Shown piece after piece: positions 50,345 through 59,602 of a DNA stretch of 64,000 bases. A model generated the notes under the pieces. That model did no database searches, had not been told where the DNA came from, and saw only the letters and a list, made by a program, of their open reading frames with translations. Made by a program: the position numbers and the translations under genes. The stretch spans positions 1-64,000 of the forward strand of contig JBHGXV010000063.1 of NCBI GenBank assembly GCA_041920505.1. Direction: 5' to 3'. The stretch's first letter is position 1; each line of letters opens with the position of its first letter. This DNA is from JBHGXV01 sp041920505. GTDB lineage: Bacteria; Bacillota; Bacilli; Brevibacillales; Brevibacillaceae.

Positions 50345-50365
50345 CGGGTTTGTGCCCAAGCGCGC

Positions 50366-50405
50366 AAAAAGCGAGGCGGGAGAGCGTGTCCCGTCTCGCT
50401 TTTTC
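50366..50405 (+). terminator. Terminator of yunB
   Basis: AAAAAGCGAGGCGGG/CCCGTCTCGCTTTTT, 15-bp stem with one mismatch, bidirectional. Confidence 0.9.
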
Positions 50406-50406
50406 C

Positions 50407-50499
50407 TTACTGCTCCCTGTTTGTTGCCAGCATCTCCGTGATCTCGTAGAGAGCGCCCAGATTTAGTTCGTATGCCTCGTCCTGCAACATCGGAAACAT
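50407..50499 (-). CDS. Very small protein, 30 residues
   Basis: MFPMLQDEAYELNLGALYEI followed by TEMLATNREQ; acidic, helical, soluble. AAAGGAG lies 10 nt before the ATG. It ends 3 nt from the shared terminator at 50366-50405. No recognised family. Confidence 0.45.
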   Translation of the reverse strand: MFPMLQDEAYELNLGALYEITEMLATNREQ

Positions 50500-50619
50500 C
50501 GCTGACCCGCTCCTTTGTTCGAATGTTTGGGATAGTATCATCATGCCCACTCCTCGCGCTTATTTATACGTGCCAGGGACATCATAGGGGATACGGGTTA
50601 CAGGAAAGGACTTTCCACG

Positions 50620-50650
50620 AAAAAAGGCCGCCCAAAAGGCAGCCTTTTTT
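50620..50650. terminator. Terminator of tpx
   Basis: AAAAAAGGC-GCC/GGC-GCCTTTTTT stem; bidirectional, 15 bp after the tpx stop. Confidence 0.85.
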
Positions 50651-50665
50651 GTGACGTTTCCCAAG

Positions 50666-51187
50666 TTATTTCGCCGCTTTTGCCGCCTCGATGGCCGCTT
50701 CGTAGTTGGGATGTTCGCCGACGGCCGGCACGTACTCGGCGTACACCACTTTGTCGTTGGCGTCGATCACGAAGACCGCGCGGGACAACAGGCGCAGTTC
50801 CTTGATCACCACGCCGTACGCCAGGCCGAAGGAGAGGTCGCGGTGGTCGGACAGGGTTTGCACCTTGTCGATGCCGGCTGCGCCGCACCAGCGGGATTGG
50901 GCGAACGGCAGGTCGACAGAGATGGTCAGGATGTTGACGCCGTCCAGTTTGGCCGCTTCTTCGTTGAAACGGCGGGTTTGCGCGTCGCAGACGCCTGTGT
51001 CAAGCGACGGAACAACAGAGATGATGCGCACCGTGCCTTTGGTGTCGTCAAGCGTAACTTCGCTCAGGTTGTTGGCCAGCACTTTAAAGTTGGGGGCCTG
51101 ATCTCCTACTTTGATTTCCGGACCGAGCAAGGTGACCGGGTTTCCTTTAAAGGTAACAACGCCTTTGCGTTCCACAGCAGTCGTCAT
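50666..51187 (-). CDS. tpx: Thiol peroxidase (Tpx, 2-Cys peroxiredoxin)
   Basis: 173 residues. Peroxidatic Cys67 in PSLDTGVCDAQT and resolving Cys101 in SRWCGAAG, the atypical 2-Cys Tpx pattern. It reduces peroxides using thioredoxin. GGAGGGAG lies upstream of the ATG at 51187; the frame extends 15 codons further. Confidence 0.96.
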   Translation of the reverse strand: MTTAVERKGVVTFKGNPVTLLGPEIKVGDQAPNFKVLANNLSEVTLDDTKGTVRIISVVPSLDTGVCDAQTRRFNEEAAKLDGVNILTISVDLPFAQSRWCGAAGIDKVQTLSDHRDLSFGLAYGVVIKELRLLSRAVFVIDANDKVVYAEYVPAVGEHPNYEAAIEAAKAAK

Positions 51188-51282
51188 GATGGATTCTCCC
51201 TCCTGGATCATTGGATTTGGTATGTACACCATGTATCATACCTGATTTCCCTCTATTTTTCACTATCGAAATGTGTAAAAGA

Positions 51283-51816
51283 TCATTGTCGTACCGACAC
51301 CTGTTGCGGCGAGTACGGTTCCACCTTCGCGATCCGCTTCACTTCGTGTTCGAATTCGCCGTCGCACTTCTCATTCAGCTCAAAGCAGCGCATCAGCGCG
51401 TGGTACAGGGCATACGTGAAACTGACCCGCTTCAACTCGTAGCGGGTGACCATCGCGTCCGGAGCGATCGTATTGACGATTTCGATCAGGTACCTGTCCG
51501 TATCCCGCCTGCGCCCGACGGGGACGACGTAGCCCATCCATTTCAGAATCGCGCCGTAGTCAAACATGCCGTTGTCGTCGAAGTCAACCGTCTCGTCCGA
51601 GGCGGCCAGCCGATCCAAAAGATCCGCAAGCCGCATCCGGGCGAGCGTCTGCGGTTTCGCCATCGCCAGCACCGAACCGTCATGGCCGACGAAAAACACC
51701 TGGTCGCGGTAGGCGAAGATCAGTTCGTTGTCGCCCAGATCGTCGGGAAACAGCCACAGCCGGCGCGGAATCAGCATTCGCCAGATCGCCGCCGGTTCCG
51801 CATGCAAAAGCTCCAT
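51283..51816 (-). CDS. Hypothetical protein, 177 residues
   Basis: Soluble protein with no motif I recognise; beta-rich first half (ELIFAYRDQVFFVGHDGSVL) and helical second half (TYALYHALMRCFELNEKCDG). GGAGGG is 6 nt upstream. It lies 69 bp downstream of amj in the same direction and may be read with it. Confidence 0.55.
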   Translation of the reverse strand: MELLHAEPAAIWRMLIPRRLWLFPDDLGDNELIFAYRDQVFFVGHDGSVLAMAKPQTLARMRLADLLDRLAASDETVDFDDNGMFDYGAILKWMGYVVPVGRRRDTDRYLIEIVNTIAPDAMVTRYELKRVSFTYALYHALMRCFELNEKCDGEFEHEVKRIAKVEPYSPQQVSVRQ

Positions 51817-51884
51817 CGCACTCCCTCCGTTTCTCCTACCATTGTGGGCAAAGAGGGAGCGCGGTATTCACCCGCCGCATGGCG

Positions 51885-52685
51885 CTATTCGATCAACAGC
51901 ACGAACCACTTGATGAAATGTCCGAACGGCCAGAGCAACAACTGTGCCGCGATCGTGCCCAACAGCCTGCCCACGCCGAGTTGAAACACCGCCGCTTTCA
52001 GATCGCGCATCGGCCGCTTCTCCATCACCACGTCGTCCAGCAGTTTGGCGCTGATGGGATCGACAAAAATCACCAGCAAAATGGTTCCGACGCCGTTGAT
52101 CACCGCCGCCATGTTGTTGGCCACCAGACGGTATTCGGGGATCATCGCGCTGGCGTAGAGCGCCGCCAGGTTGGCAATCGAATAAAACGAAAAGATCGTC
52201 GCATTCATCACCAGAAACGACAGGCCGATGTTGGCGTTGCGCACCTGTTCCCAGTTGGCGCGAAACGACGGCAGCCAAAACTGTGAAGGCAGTTTTGCCA
52301 GCGTCCGAAACAACCCTTCGGCCAGCACGATGCGCGGCACGCTGCCATGCCTGTCCAGCTTGTGCGTGCCGATCGCGAGAATCCGCGCCACCGACGGCAG
52401 GGCCAGCATCCCGACGACGATCCCCAGGCTCATCGCCACCAGCACAAGCCGGAAGTCGAGCATCAACGTGTCGGTATTTTTCGCCGAAATCGCGTTGTCG
52501 ACGATCGAAGCCAGCAAAATCATTTGCGCCATCACGGCGAAACGGGAGAAGACCACCAAAATGTTAAACAGTGACGAAGACGCCCCGACCCGTCCCGTGC
52601 GCGCTCCGGACAGCCTGGCCGCATACGAGACCGTTTCGATGCAACTGATCAGTCCGGTCATCAACATGACGAGAGTCAATTTCAT
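51885..52685 (-). CDS. amj: Lipid II flippase Amj
   Basis: 266 residues, matching Amj (YdaH) length and pattern: MLMTGLISCIETVSYAARLS, SLFNILVVFSRFAVMAQMIL, IPEYRLVANNMAAVINGVGT, and six membrane segments. Amj is an alternative lipid II flippase used alongside MurJ, in Bacillus under sigma-M control. No sigma-M promoter was looked for in detail. Confidence 0.9.
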   Translation of the reverse strand: MKLTLVMLMTGLISCIETVSYAARLSGARTGRVGASSSLFNILVVFSRFAVMAQMILLASIVDNAISAKNTDTLMLDFRLVLVAMSLGIVVGMLALPSVARILAIGTHKLDRHGSVPRIVLAEGLFRTLAKLPSQFWLPSFRANWEQVRNANIGLSFLVMNATIFSFYSIANLAALYASAMIPEYRLVANNMAAVINGVGTILLVIFVDPISAKLLDDVVMEKRPMRDLKAAVFQLGVGRLLGTIAAQLLLWPFGHFIKWFVLLIE

Positions 52686-52797
52686 TTGTGCCGTTCCTCC
52701 AATTGTCTTTTCCGAACATTACTCATTTTTCTCCTGAAAAATATAAGTCCAACATCATTACTTGGAAAAATGATTTTTCCTGCAAAAAAACGTGTCA

Positions 52798-52826
52798 TTG
52801 TTACCTGAGTTTTGTATATTTAAACT
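52798..52826 (+). promoter_or_regulatory. Possible pyc promoter
   Basis: TTGTTA (52798-52803), 17 nt, TAAACT (52821-52826), about 125 nt upstream of the TTG start. A GGAAAAA-3-TTTTTCC hairpin lies at 52764-52780. Confidence 0.45.
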
Positions 52827-52952
52827 ATGAATCTATTCTGACCATCCGCGTCAACCGCGATTGTTTTCCGGGAATACGCCCGGGGAAACGAAAAAAACTG
52901 TACAAAGGCAATCTTACACTTCGAATGCAAATGCGCCAAGGGGGAGAGATCG

Positions 52953-55900
52953 TTGAAACAGAGAAAAATTAAACGTCTGCTGGTGGCCAACCGCGGCGAA
53001 ATCGCCATCCGCATTTTCCGCGCGGCTACCGAACTGGGCATCCGCACCGTCGCTGTCTACTCGGAGCAGGACAACGTGTCCATCCACCGGTTTAAAGCGG
53101 ACGAATCGTATCTTGTTGGCGCAGGCAAAGGACCGATCGAGGCGTATCTCGACATCGAGAGCATCATCGAGGTCGCCAAGCGCAACGACGTGGACGCGAT
53201 TCACCCCGGGTACGGCTTTCTCTCCGAGAATGCCGAATTCGCCCGCCGTTGCCAGGAAGAAGGCATCATTTTCATCGGCCCGTCACCCGAATTGATCGAA
53301 AAGTTCGGCGACAAGGTAGAGGCCCGCAAAATGGCGATTGCCGCCGGCATCCCGGTCATTCCGGGGACGCCGGAACCGATCGAGTCGCTGCAGGAGGCGA
53401 TGCTGTTCGCCAAGGAGCACGGCTACCCGATCATCATCAAAGGGGTCTCAGGCGGCGGCGGACGCGGCATGCGCATCGTCCGCAGCCAGGAAGAGCTGCA
53501 GGAAGCGTTGGACCGGGCCCGTTCCGAAGCGCGATCCGCGTTTGGCAACGCCATGGTCTACCTGGAAAAGTACCTGGAAAAGCCGAAGCACATCGAAGTG
53601 CAAATCATCGGCGACGGGTACGGCAATATTGTGCACCTGTTTGAGCGGGATTGCTCGATCCAGCGCCGCCACCAAAAAGTGGTGGAAGTGGCTCCCAGCC
53701 TGTCGCTTGGCCCCGAATTGCGGGAAGCCATCTGCGAGGCCGCGCTCAAACTGATGAAGCAGGCCGGTTACAGCAATGCCGGGACGGTGGAATTCCTGCT
53801 CACGCCAGACCAGAAGTTCTACTTCATCGAGGTCAACCCGCGCATCCAGGTGGAGCACACGATCACCGAACTGATCACCGGCATCGACATCGTGCAGACG
53901 CAGATTCGCATCGCCGAGGGACATGCCTTGTCCGACCCGGAAATCGGCATCACCGGCCAGAACGACGTGAAGATGAGCGGCTACGCCATTCAGTGCCGCG
54001 TCACCACCGAGGACCCGGAAAACGGCTTCGTGCCCGATGCCGGCCGCTTGCTCGCGTGGCGTTCCGGCGGCGGGTTCGGCGTGCGCCTGGACGGCGGCAA
54101 CGGCTATCCCGGCGCGATCATCACCCCGTTCTACGATTCGCTTTTGGTCAAAATCTCGACCTACGGCACGACGTTTGAACAGGCGGCGCGCAAGATGCTC
54201 CGCACCTTGCGGGAGTTCAGGATTCGCGGGGTGAAAACCAACCTGCCGTTTCTGGAAAACGTTGTCACCCACCCGGACTTTTTGAGCGGCCAGTACGATA
54301 CATCGTTTATCGACACCAAACCCGAACTGTTCGTCTTCCCCGGCCGCCAGGACCGCGGCACCAAGCTGTTGAATTACATCGGCAACGTGATCGTCAACGG
54401 CTATCCGGGACTCAAGTGCGACAAGAAGCCGCACTTCGACAGGCCGCGCATTCCGAAGACGCCGTTCTCGCAGCCGTATCCGGACGGAACCAAGCAAATC
54501 CTGGAACGCGAAGGCGTCGACGGCCTGATCAAGTGGATTTCGCAACAGAAAAAGGTGCTGGTGACCGACACCACCTTCCGCGACGCGCACCAGTCGCTGT
54601 TCGCCACCCGCGTGCGCACCTACGACCTGGTGGCGATCGCCGAAGCGACGGGCAAACTGGCTTCCGGCCTGTTCTCGCTGGAGATGTGGGGCGGCGCCAC
54701 CTTTGACACCAGCATGCGCTTCCTGAACGAATCGCCGTGGGACCGCCTGCAACTGTTGCGCGAAAAAATCCCGAACATCCTGTTCCAGATGCTCTTGCGC
54801 GGAGCCAACGCCGTCGGCTACACCAACTATCCGGACAACGTGATCCAGGCGTTCGTCAAGGCGTCGGCGGAAAACGGCATCGACGTGTTCCGCATCTTCG
54901 ACAGCCTCAACTGGCTTCCGGGGATGCAGGTGGCGATTGACGCCGTGCGCGAAGCGGGCAAAGTCGCTGAAGCGGCGATCTGCTACACGGGCGACATCCT
55001 CGATCCGAACCGAACCAAGTACACCTTGAAATACTATGTCGACCTGGCCAAAGATCTGGAAAAAGCCGGGGCCAACATCCTGGCGATCAAGGACATGGCC
55101 GGTCTGCTCAAACCGTATGCGGCCTATGAGCTGATCCGTGCGCTGAAACAGGAGATCGGCATCCCGATCCACCTGCACACCCACGACACCTCGGGCAACG
55201 GCGGCGCGATGTTGCTCAAGGCCGTCGAAGCGGGCGTGGACATCGTCGATGTGTGCGTCAGCTCAATGTCCGGGCTTACCTCCCAGCCCAGCCTGAATGC
55301 GTTGGTGGCCGCGCTGGAGCGGACCGAGCGGGACACCGGCCTGTCCCTGGAGAACTTCAACAAACTGGCCGACTACTGGGCTGACATCCGCCCGTACTAC
55401 CAGGGCTTTGAAAGCGACATGAAAGCGAGCAACACCGAGGTCTACCTTCACGAGATGCCCGGCGGCCAATACTCCAACCTGGAGCAGCAGGCCAAGGCGG
55501 TCGGACTGGAAGGGCGCTGGGACGAAGTGAAGGCGATGTACGCCACCGTCAACCGGATGTTCGGCGACATCGTCAAAGTCACCCCGTCCTCCAAAGTGGT
55601 GGGCGACATGGCCCTGTTTATGGTGCAGAACAACCTGACCGAAGAGTCGATTTACGAAAAAGGCGAACGCCTCGACTTCCCGGATTCGGTCATCCAGTTC
55701 TTCCAGGGCTATCTCGGCCAGCCGCCGGGCGGCTTCCCGGAACGATTGCGCAAGATCATCCTGAAAGGGCGCGACTACTTCACCACCCGTCCCGGCGAAC
55801 TGCTCGCCCCGATCGACTTCGCCAAGGTGAAAGAGGAGCTTGCGGCCAAGACCGGACGCGAAGTAAGCGAGCTGGATGTGCTCTCCTACATCATGTACCC

Positions 55901-56396
55901 GCAGGTGTTCCTTACGTACGACCAGAACCTGAGAGAGTACGGCGATCTCTCCTACCTGGACACGCCGACGTTCTTCTACGGCCTGCGCGCCGGCGAAGAG
56001 ACGGCGGTCAGCATCGAAAAAGGGAAAACGCTGATCATCAAGCTGGTGTCGATCGGCAACCTGCATCCGGACGGCAACCGGATCATCTACTTCGAGCTGA
56101 ACGGCCAACCGCGTGAAATCACCGTGCGCGACCAGTCGGCGCAAGTGACCGAACTGCGGCGCGCCAAGGCCGACCCGCACAATCCGAACCAACTGGGCGC
56201 GTCCATGCCGGGCAAGGTGCTCAAAGTGCTGGTCGAGCCGGGCGACAAGGTGCGCAAGGGGGAACACCTCCTGGTAAGCGAAGCGATGAAAATGGAGACC
56301 ACCCTGCAAGCGCCGGCCGACGCCAAGGTCAAGGCCGTCCACGTCAAGGCGGGCGACACGATCGAAGCGGGCGACCTGTTGCTGGAACTGGAGTAA
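52953..56396 (+). CDS. pyc: Pyruvate carboxylase
   Basis: 1,147 residues, the single-chain form. Biotin carboxylase domain at about 8-455 (GGGRGMRIV ATP-grasp loop, EVNPRIQVEH), carboxyltransferase with TDTTFRDAHQSLFATRVRT near 545, and a C-terminal biotinyl domain with the biotin lysine in SEAMKMET near 1113. Makes oxaloacetate from pyruvate. Start is TTG with GGGGAG 6 nt upstream. Confidence 0.98.
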   Translation: MKQRKIKRLLVANRGEIAIRIFRAATELGIRTVAVYSEQDNVSIHRFKADESYLVGAGKGPIEAYLDIESIIEVAKRNDVDAIHPGYGFLSENAEFARRCQEEGIIFIGPSPELIEKFGDKVEARKMAIAAGIPVIPGTPEPIESLQEAMLFAKEHGYPIIIKGVSGGGGRGMRIVRSQEELQEALDRARSEARSAFGNAMVYLEKYLEKPKHIEVQIIGDGYGNIVHLFERDCSIQRRHQKVVEVAPSLSLGPELREAICEAALKLMKQAGYSNAGTVEFLLTPDQKFYFIEVNPRIQVEHTITELITGIDIVQTQIRIAEGHALSDPEIGITGQNDVKMSGYAIQCRVTTEDPENGFVPDAGRLLAWRSGGGFGVRLDGGNGYPGAIITPFYDSLLVKISTYGTTFEQAARKMLRTLREFRIRGVKTNLPFLENVVTHPDFLSGQYDTSFIDTKPELFVFPGRQDRGTKLLNYIGNVIVNGYPGLKCDKKPHFDRPRIPKTPFSQPYPDGTKQILEREGVDGLIKWISQQKKVLVTDTTFRDAHQSLFATRVRTYDLVAIAEATGKLASGLFSLEMWGGATFDTSMRFLNESPWDRLQLLREKIPNILFQMLLRGANAVGYTNYPDNVIQAFVKASAENGIDVFRIFDSLNWLPGMQVAIDAVREAGKVAEAAICYTGDILDPNRTKYTLKYYVDLAKDLEKAGANILAIKDMAGLLKPYAAYELIRALKQEIGIPIHLHTHDTSGNGGAMLLKAVEAGVDIVDVCVSSMSGLTSQPSLNALVAALERTERDTGLSLENFNKLADYWADIRPYYQGFESDMKASNTEVYLHEMPGGQYSNLEQQAKAVGLEGRWDEVKAMYATVNRMFGDIVKVTPSSKVVGDMALFMVQNNLTEESIYEKGERLDFPDSVIQFFQGYLGQPPGGFPERLRKIILKGRDYFTTRPGELLAPIDFAKVKEELAAKTGREVSELDVLSYIMYPQVFLTYDQNLREYGDLSYLDTPTFFYGLRAGEETAVSIEKGKTLIIKLVSIGNLHPDGNRIIYFELNGQPREITVRDQSAQVTELRRAKADPHNPNQLGASMPGKVLKVLVEPGDKVRKGEHLLVSEAMKMETTLQAPADAKVKAVHVKAGDTIEAGDLLLELE

Positions 56397-56409
56397 TCCG
56401 CGAACACGA

Positions 56410-56433
56410 ACCGGCCGCTTGAACGCGGCCGGT
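56410..56433 (+). terminator. GC-rich hairpin after pyc
   Basis: ACCGGCCGC/GCGGCCGGT, perfect 9-bp stem with no T-run; may be a pause or partial terminator. Confidence 0.5.
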
Positions 56434-56466
56434 CACAAGACGGTTCGACCAAAAGGAGTGGGGGGC

Positions 56467-57252
56467 ATGATTCGGGGCATGCCGTATGTGCTGGCATCCG
56501 AAGGCATCAACCGATACCAATTGCAGATGGTTCAGGCTTCGCTTAAAGCCCCGGTGAATCCGCTGGCCGCCCACTCTTTTTACAACCTGTATCACAAACA
56601 GCGGGAATGGAGCATGGACACAGCCACCGCCTTGTCCCGCTTGTTTGAGGAGCTCAACCAACTGAAACAGGCTGTCAAGGGGTTCACTCCCGACTCGTCC
56701 GAAGCGCTCCCTGACAGCAACCGCGCCAAATCGGGGGCGTTTTCGATCAGTGGAAGGAAGACGGAGGTCACATTTGCGAAAACGACGGACGGACCTGTCA
56801 CCGGCACAGGCGGCGTGGACAAGGAGGCCGCCGTCGTCGGGGTGAAAACGCTGATCGATCACTACAACCGCTTTCTCCGCTTTCTCGACGAGCAAGCGGG
56901 GCGGCTCGCTTCCGGCCTGCGTCAGATGTGGACACAGTGGGCGGCACAACATGTCTCCCGCTGGGAAGCGGTCGGCATCAGGCAAACGGCGGGCGGAAGG
57001 CTCACCCTTGACGAGCGAGCGCTGAACGAGGCGATCGATCAAGACTTTCCGCTGGTGGAACAAGCGCTGGCCGGACCAGACGGGCTGGCGGCCCGCCTGG
57101 GAGAAGCGGCAAAGAGCCTGCAACAATCGCCGCCCGGTTCCTTCCTGTGGTCGGTTCTCCCTGCCGCCAATCCGTACACCGCCTACCTGCTGCCTTCCCT
57201 GTTTTACCGACAGGCAACCGCCTGTGGCTTGTTTTTCAACCAGACCTTTTGA
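56467..57252 (+). CDS. FliD-like orphan protein
   Basis: 261 residues. The second half follows the pattern of the FliD (flagellar cap) C-terminal domain: LIDHYNRFLRFLDEQAGRLA, then GIRQTAGGRLTLDERALNEA and VEQALAGPDGLAARLGEAA. No other flagellar gene is nearby, and the usual FliD length (400-500 residues) is missing. GGAGTGGGGGG precedes the ATG at 56467. It sits between pyc and the ytfI/ytfJ pair. Function uncertain. Confidence 0.6.
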   Translation: MIRGMPYVLASEGINRYQLQMVQASLKAPVNPLAAHSFYNLYHKQREWSMDTATALSRLFEELNQLKQAVKGFTPDSSEALPDSNRAKSGAFSISGRKTEVTFAKTTDGPVTGTGGVDKEAAVVGVKTLIDHYNRFLRFLDEQAGRLASGLRQMWTQWAAQHVSRWEAVGIRQTAGGRLTLDERALNEAIDQDFPLVEQALAGPDGLAARLGEAAKSLQQSPPGSFLWSVLPAANPYTAYLLPSLFYRQATACGLFFNQTF

Positions 57253-57259
57253 ACTAACC

Positions 57260-57291
57260 AAAAGCCGCTCCCAAAAAAGAGCGGCTTTTTT
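57260..57291. terminator. Bidirectional terminator
   Basis: AAAAGCCGCTC/GAGCGGCTTTT stem (57260-57270 with 57279-57289) with T-run. Confidence 0.9.
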
Positions 57292-57301
57292 CATGCGCTT
57301 G

Positions 57302-57757
57302 TCAGCTTCGTTCGATCAACGTGTCCAAATCCTCTTCGGCGGTAATGAGCGTGTTGGCCGATGTCGCCTCCCGGTTGGAGGACATCATCCCCTGCACCCG
57401 GTCAATGAACTGCGGAATCGAATCCAGGATCCGGTCGTACAGATGTGTGGAATTTTCCAGCGGTATCGAACGGATGCCCTGTTTGCCGACGACGAGAAAA
57501 GCAACCGGCGTAATCGATACACCGCCGCCGCTCCCGCCGCCAAACGGATGGTCGACCCCGGCGTGAGTGTGGTCGTCGTGATGAAACTCGAACTCGCTGC
57601 CCCCTGCCGCAAATCCGAAGCCAACCCTGGAAATCGGCAAGATCACACTTCCGTCAGGAGTCTCTACGGGATCCCCGATAATGGTATTCACATCAACCAT
57701 TTGCTTGAGGTTTTCCATCGTGGTTTTCATTAAGCCCTGGATGGGGTGGTCTCCCAT
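57302..57757 (-). CDS. ytfJ: Sporulation protein YtfJ (GerW)
   Basis: 151 residues matching YtfJ: MENLKQMVDVNTIIGDPVET, GSVILPISRVGFGFAAGG, a glycine-rich GGGSGGGVSITPVAFLVV. Needed for proper germination in Bacillus (GerW). It overlaps ytfI by 28 bp and is transcribed with it. Confidence 0.93.
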   Translation of the reverse strand: MGDHPIQGLMKTTMENLKQMVDVNTIIGDPVETPDGSVILPISRVGFGFAAGGSEFEFHHDDHTHAGVDHPFGGGSGGGVSITPVAFLVVGKQGIRSIPLENSTHLYDRILDSIPQFIDRVQGMMSSNREATSANTLITAEEDLDTLIERS

Positions 57758-58392
57758 TTTCGCTCACGCCCTTTCCTAAGTTTCAGCAGAATGCGGACCC
57801 CTGCCACTATAGCGTAACCGATCCGAAAGGTCAGTATGCAGCGGAATCTGGTGCGGACGATATTCCCATTCCAGACCGGTTGTACGCTCATCCGTGGAAT
57901 GGCGCGCAAGGTGACATAGTGGGACACCGTGCTCAGGATGACACTTTTCACCCCCCAGACCAGTCCGGTCAGCGTTCCGGTAGCAGCCGCGTCGCCGATG
58001 CCCAAGGCCGTGTGCCACTCCACCCGTTCCAGGCGAAAGCGGCGCAAGATCCACCGTAAAATCGGGTACAGGTCATGCACCTTCTTTCGCCATTCTTTTG
58101 CGACACGCATCCACCGTCTGATGGCCTTTTCGTCGATAAACACATGCCCGTTGTGCTCTGGTTCGCCGCTTTTGCGCACGTTCATGGCAAACGTTGGCCC
58201 GCTGTCAGTGGTCATCCATTTCATGACCGGTATGTCGTACTTCCGCCGGATCAGCCCGAACCAGACCGATACGTCCAGCACCAGATGGTCGTTCGCGCCC
58301 AGTCGGACATACGTGACTGCAACACGCACCTTGGTGATCGCGATCAACAGCACCAACATTGCGATGGCCCCAATCCCAAACATGCCGAACAA
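57730..58392 (-). CDS. ytfI: DUF2953 membrane protein (YtfI)
   Basis: 220 residues. One N-terminal membrane segment (IGAIAMLVLLIAI), then a DUF2953 domain with YTGLVWGVKSVI-like (GTLTGLVWGVKSVILSTVS) and FRCILTFRIGYAIVAG. The start is TTG at 58392, with GGGG 7 nt upstream. YtfI precedes YtfJ in Bacillales genomes; its function is unknown. Confidence 0.88.
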   Translation of the reverse strand: MFGMFGIGAIAMLVLLIAITKVRVAVTYVRLGANDHLVLDVSVWFGLIRRKYDIPVMKWMTTDSGPTFAMNVRKSGEPEHNGHVFIDEKAIRRWMRVAKEWRKKVHDLYPILRWILRRFRLERVEWHTALGIGDAAATGTLTGLVWGVKSVILSTVSHYVTLRAIPRMSVQPVWNGNIVRTRFRCILTFRIGYAIVAGVRILLKLRKGRERKWETTPSRA

Positions 58393-58416
58393 CAGAAATC
58401 CCCGCCTTTCCTCCTC

Positions 58417-58446
58417 TAGTATGAGTTGAAAAGACGGGGAATATGT
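58417..58446 (-). promoter_or_regulatory. Sigma-F/G-like promoter for ytfI-ytfJ
   Basis: Minus strand aCATA (58442-58446), 18 nt, CATACTA (58417-58423); fits HATR-N18-CATNHTA, the forespore sigma-G pattern, except the first base. Confidence 0.65.
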
Positions 58447-58458
58447 TCCAGATGTTGG

Positions 58459-59421
58459 TTAATCCAAGACGTACACTTTGGTGTCCTTTTGTCTTCCATA
58501 AGCTTTGGCCGCTTGAAGGGAAGGCAAAAATACATCAATGTGATTGTTTTTCACCGCACTGCCGATATCGGCGGCGACGGCATACCCATACCCCTCAATG
58601 TAGAGGTGCGTACCGAGCGGGATTACGTTGGGGTCAACGGCGACCACACCGAGGCGCAACGGCCAACCGAGATACGACTTGGTGTCTTCATGGTAGGCGG
58701 TCGTCTCGACGTACAATATGCGCTTGTACGTAAACGCGGCGGGGTGTTCGGTCTGCTTGCGCCCTTCTGCCAGTCGCGGCTGAAGCAACGTCCGATCCGC
58801 GTAACTGGCTGCTTGAGCGCGGGTGATCACCCGGTTGGGCGCCAGATCGTCCGTCGCGGCGGCGACGATTTTTTTGCGCAAGGCGTACGCCAACGGGCGC
58901 TGATTCCACTCTACTACCTGCGCTTCGTCCGTATACCGGTTCAGCGTCTGGATCGCCGTCGACCAGGGCAACTGGTTGACCCGGCCGCTGTCTCCTTTGG
59001 CGCTCAGCAAAATCGTGACCAGTTCTTGTTTTTCCACGTGATCATCCGGCTTGCAGTAAAGCGTGCCGTTGACCTCTTCCCCGTGGATGAAGCCAAGTCG
59101 GTAGGCCGTCTCGGCATAGGGGAAAAACCAGTTGTCACGCGGGACATCGACAAACGACGAAGACGCGGCGGGCACAGGCTGAATCCCTTTGGCGCGAAGC
59201 AGCATGACGATCAGTTCCGCGCGGGTGACGGCCTCGTCCGGGCGGAATTGGCCGGCTCCGTAGCCATTGACCACCCCGTAACGGTACAGTTCGTCAATCT
59301 GTTTTTCTGCCCAATGTCCGGAAATGTCAACAAACGGGGAATGGTTCGACGCTGCCTCGACGGTTGGCGCCTGCATCAAAGACAGGGCGGCCAAGGAGGC
59401 GAGCAACCACTTTCTTGCCAT
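58459..59421 (-). CDS. Secreted S-layer-homology protein with C-terminal 3D domain
   Basis: 320 residues. Signal peptide at about 1-22. Three SLH-type repeats span ~25-200 (FVDISGHWAEKQIDELYRYG and later FVDVPRDNWFFPYAETAYRLG), anchoring it to the wall glycopolymer. The C-terminal 3D domain (about 230-320) shows three Asp in AVDPNVIP, AADIG and IDVF, plus TAYHEDT, as in YocH/YuiC-type lytic enzymes. GGAGG lies 6 nt before the ATG at 59421. It could be a cell-wall-remodelling transglycosylase tethered to the wall. Confidence 0.85.
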   Translation of the reverse strand: MARKWLLASLAALSLMQAPTVEAASNHSPFVDISGHWAEKQIDELYRYGVVNGYGAGQFRPDEAVTRAELIVMLLRAKGIQPVPAASSSFVDVPRDNWFFPYAETAYRLGFIHGEEVNGTLYCKPDDHVEKQELVTILLSAKGDSGRVNQLPWSTAIQTLNRYTDEAQVVEWNQRPLAYALRKKIVAAATDDLAPNRVITRAQAASYADRTLLQPRLAEGRKQTEHPAAFTYKRILYVETTAYHEDTKSYLGWPLRLGVVAVDPNVIPLGTHLYIEGYGYAVAADIGSAVKNNHIDVFLPSLQAAKAYGRQKDTKVYVLD

Positions 59422-59557
59422 CATCAACCTCCTGTTTATGAGACTTCCAACAGGTTTCCATCGTTCGAGGAACCTATGTCCCATTTTACCGGATGTTGGA
59501 CGCGAATCAATCTGTAAAACTTGCCAGTCCCCGTACGCCCGCACATACCCCGTACAT

Positions 59558-59583
59558 AAGAAAGGACTCCCGTTCAGGAGTCC
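59558..59583 (-). terminator. Terminator of the SASP gene
   Basis: GGACTCC/GGAGTCC stem (59577-59583 with 59564-59570) followed by TTTCTTATG on the minus strand. Confidence 0.75.
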
Positions 59584-59602
59584 CTTCATCCAGGTATGCA
59601 GG

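Noticed and set aside
53448..55184. Minus-strand open frame of 578 codons
   Set aside because: Antisense to pyruvate carboxylase; composition is that of a complementary frame.
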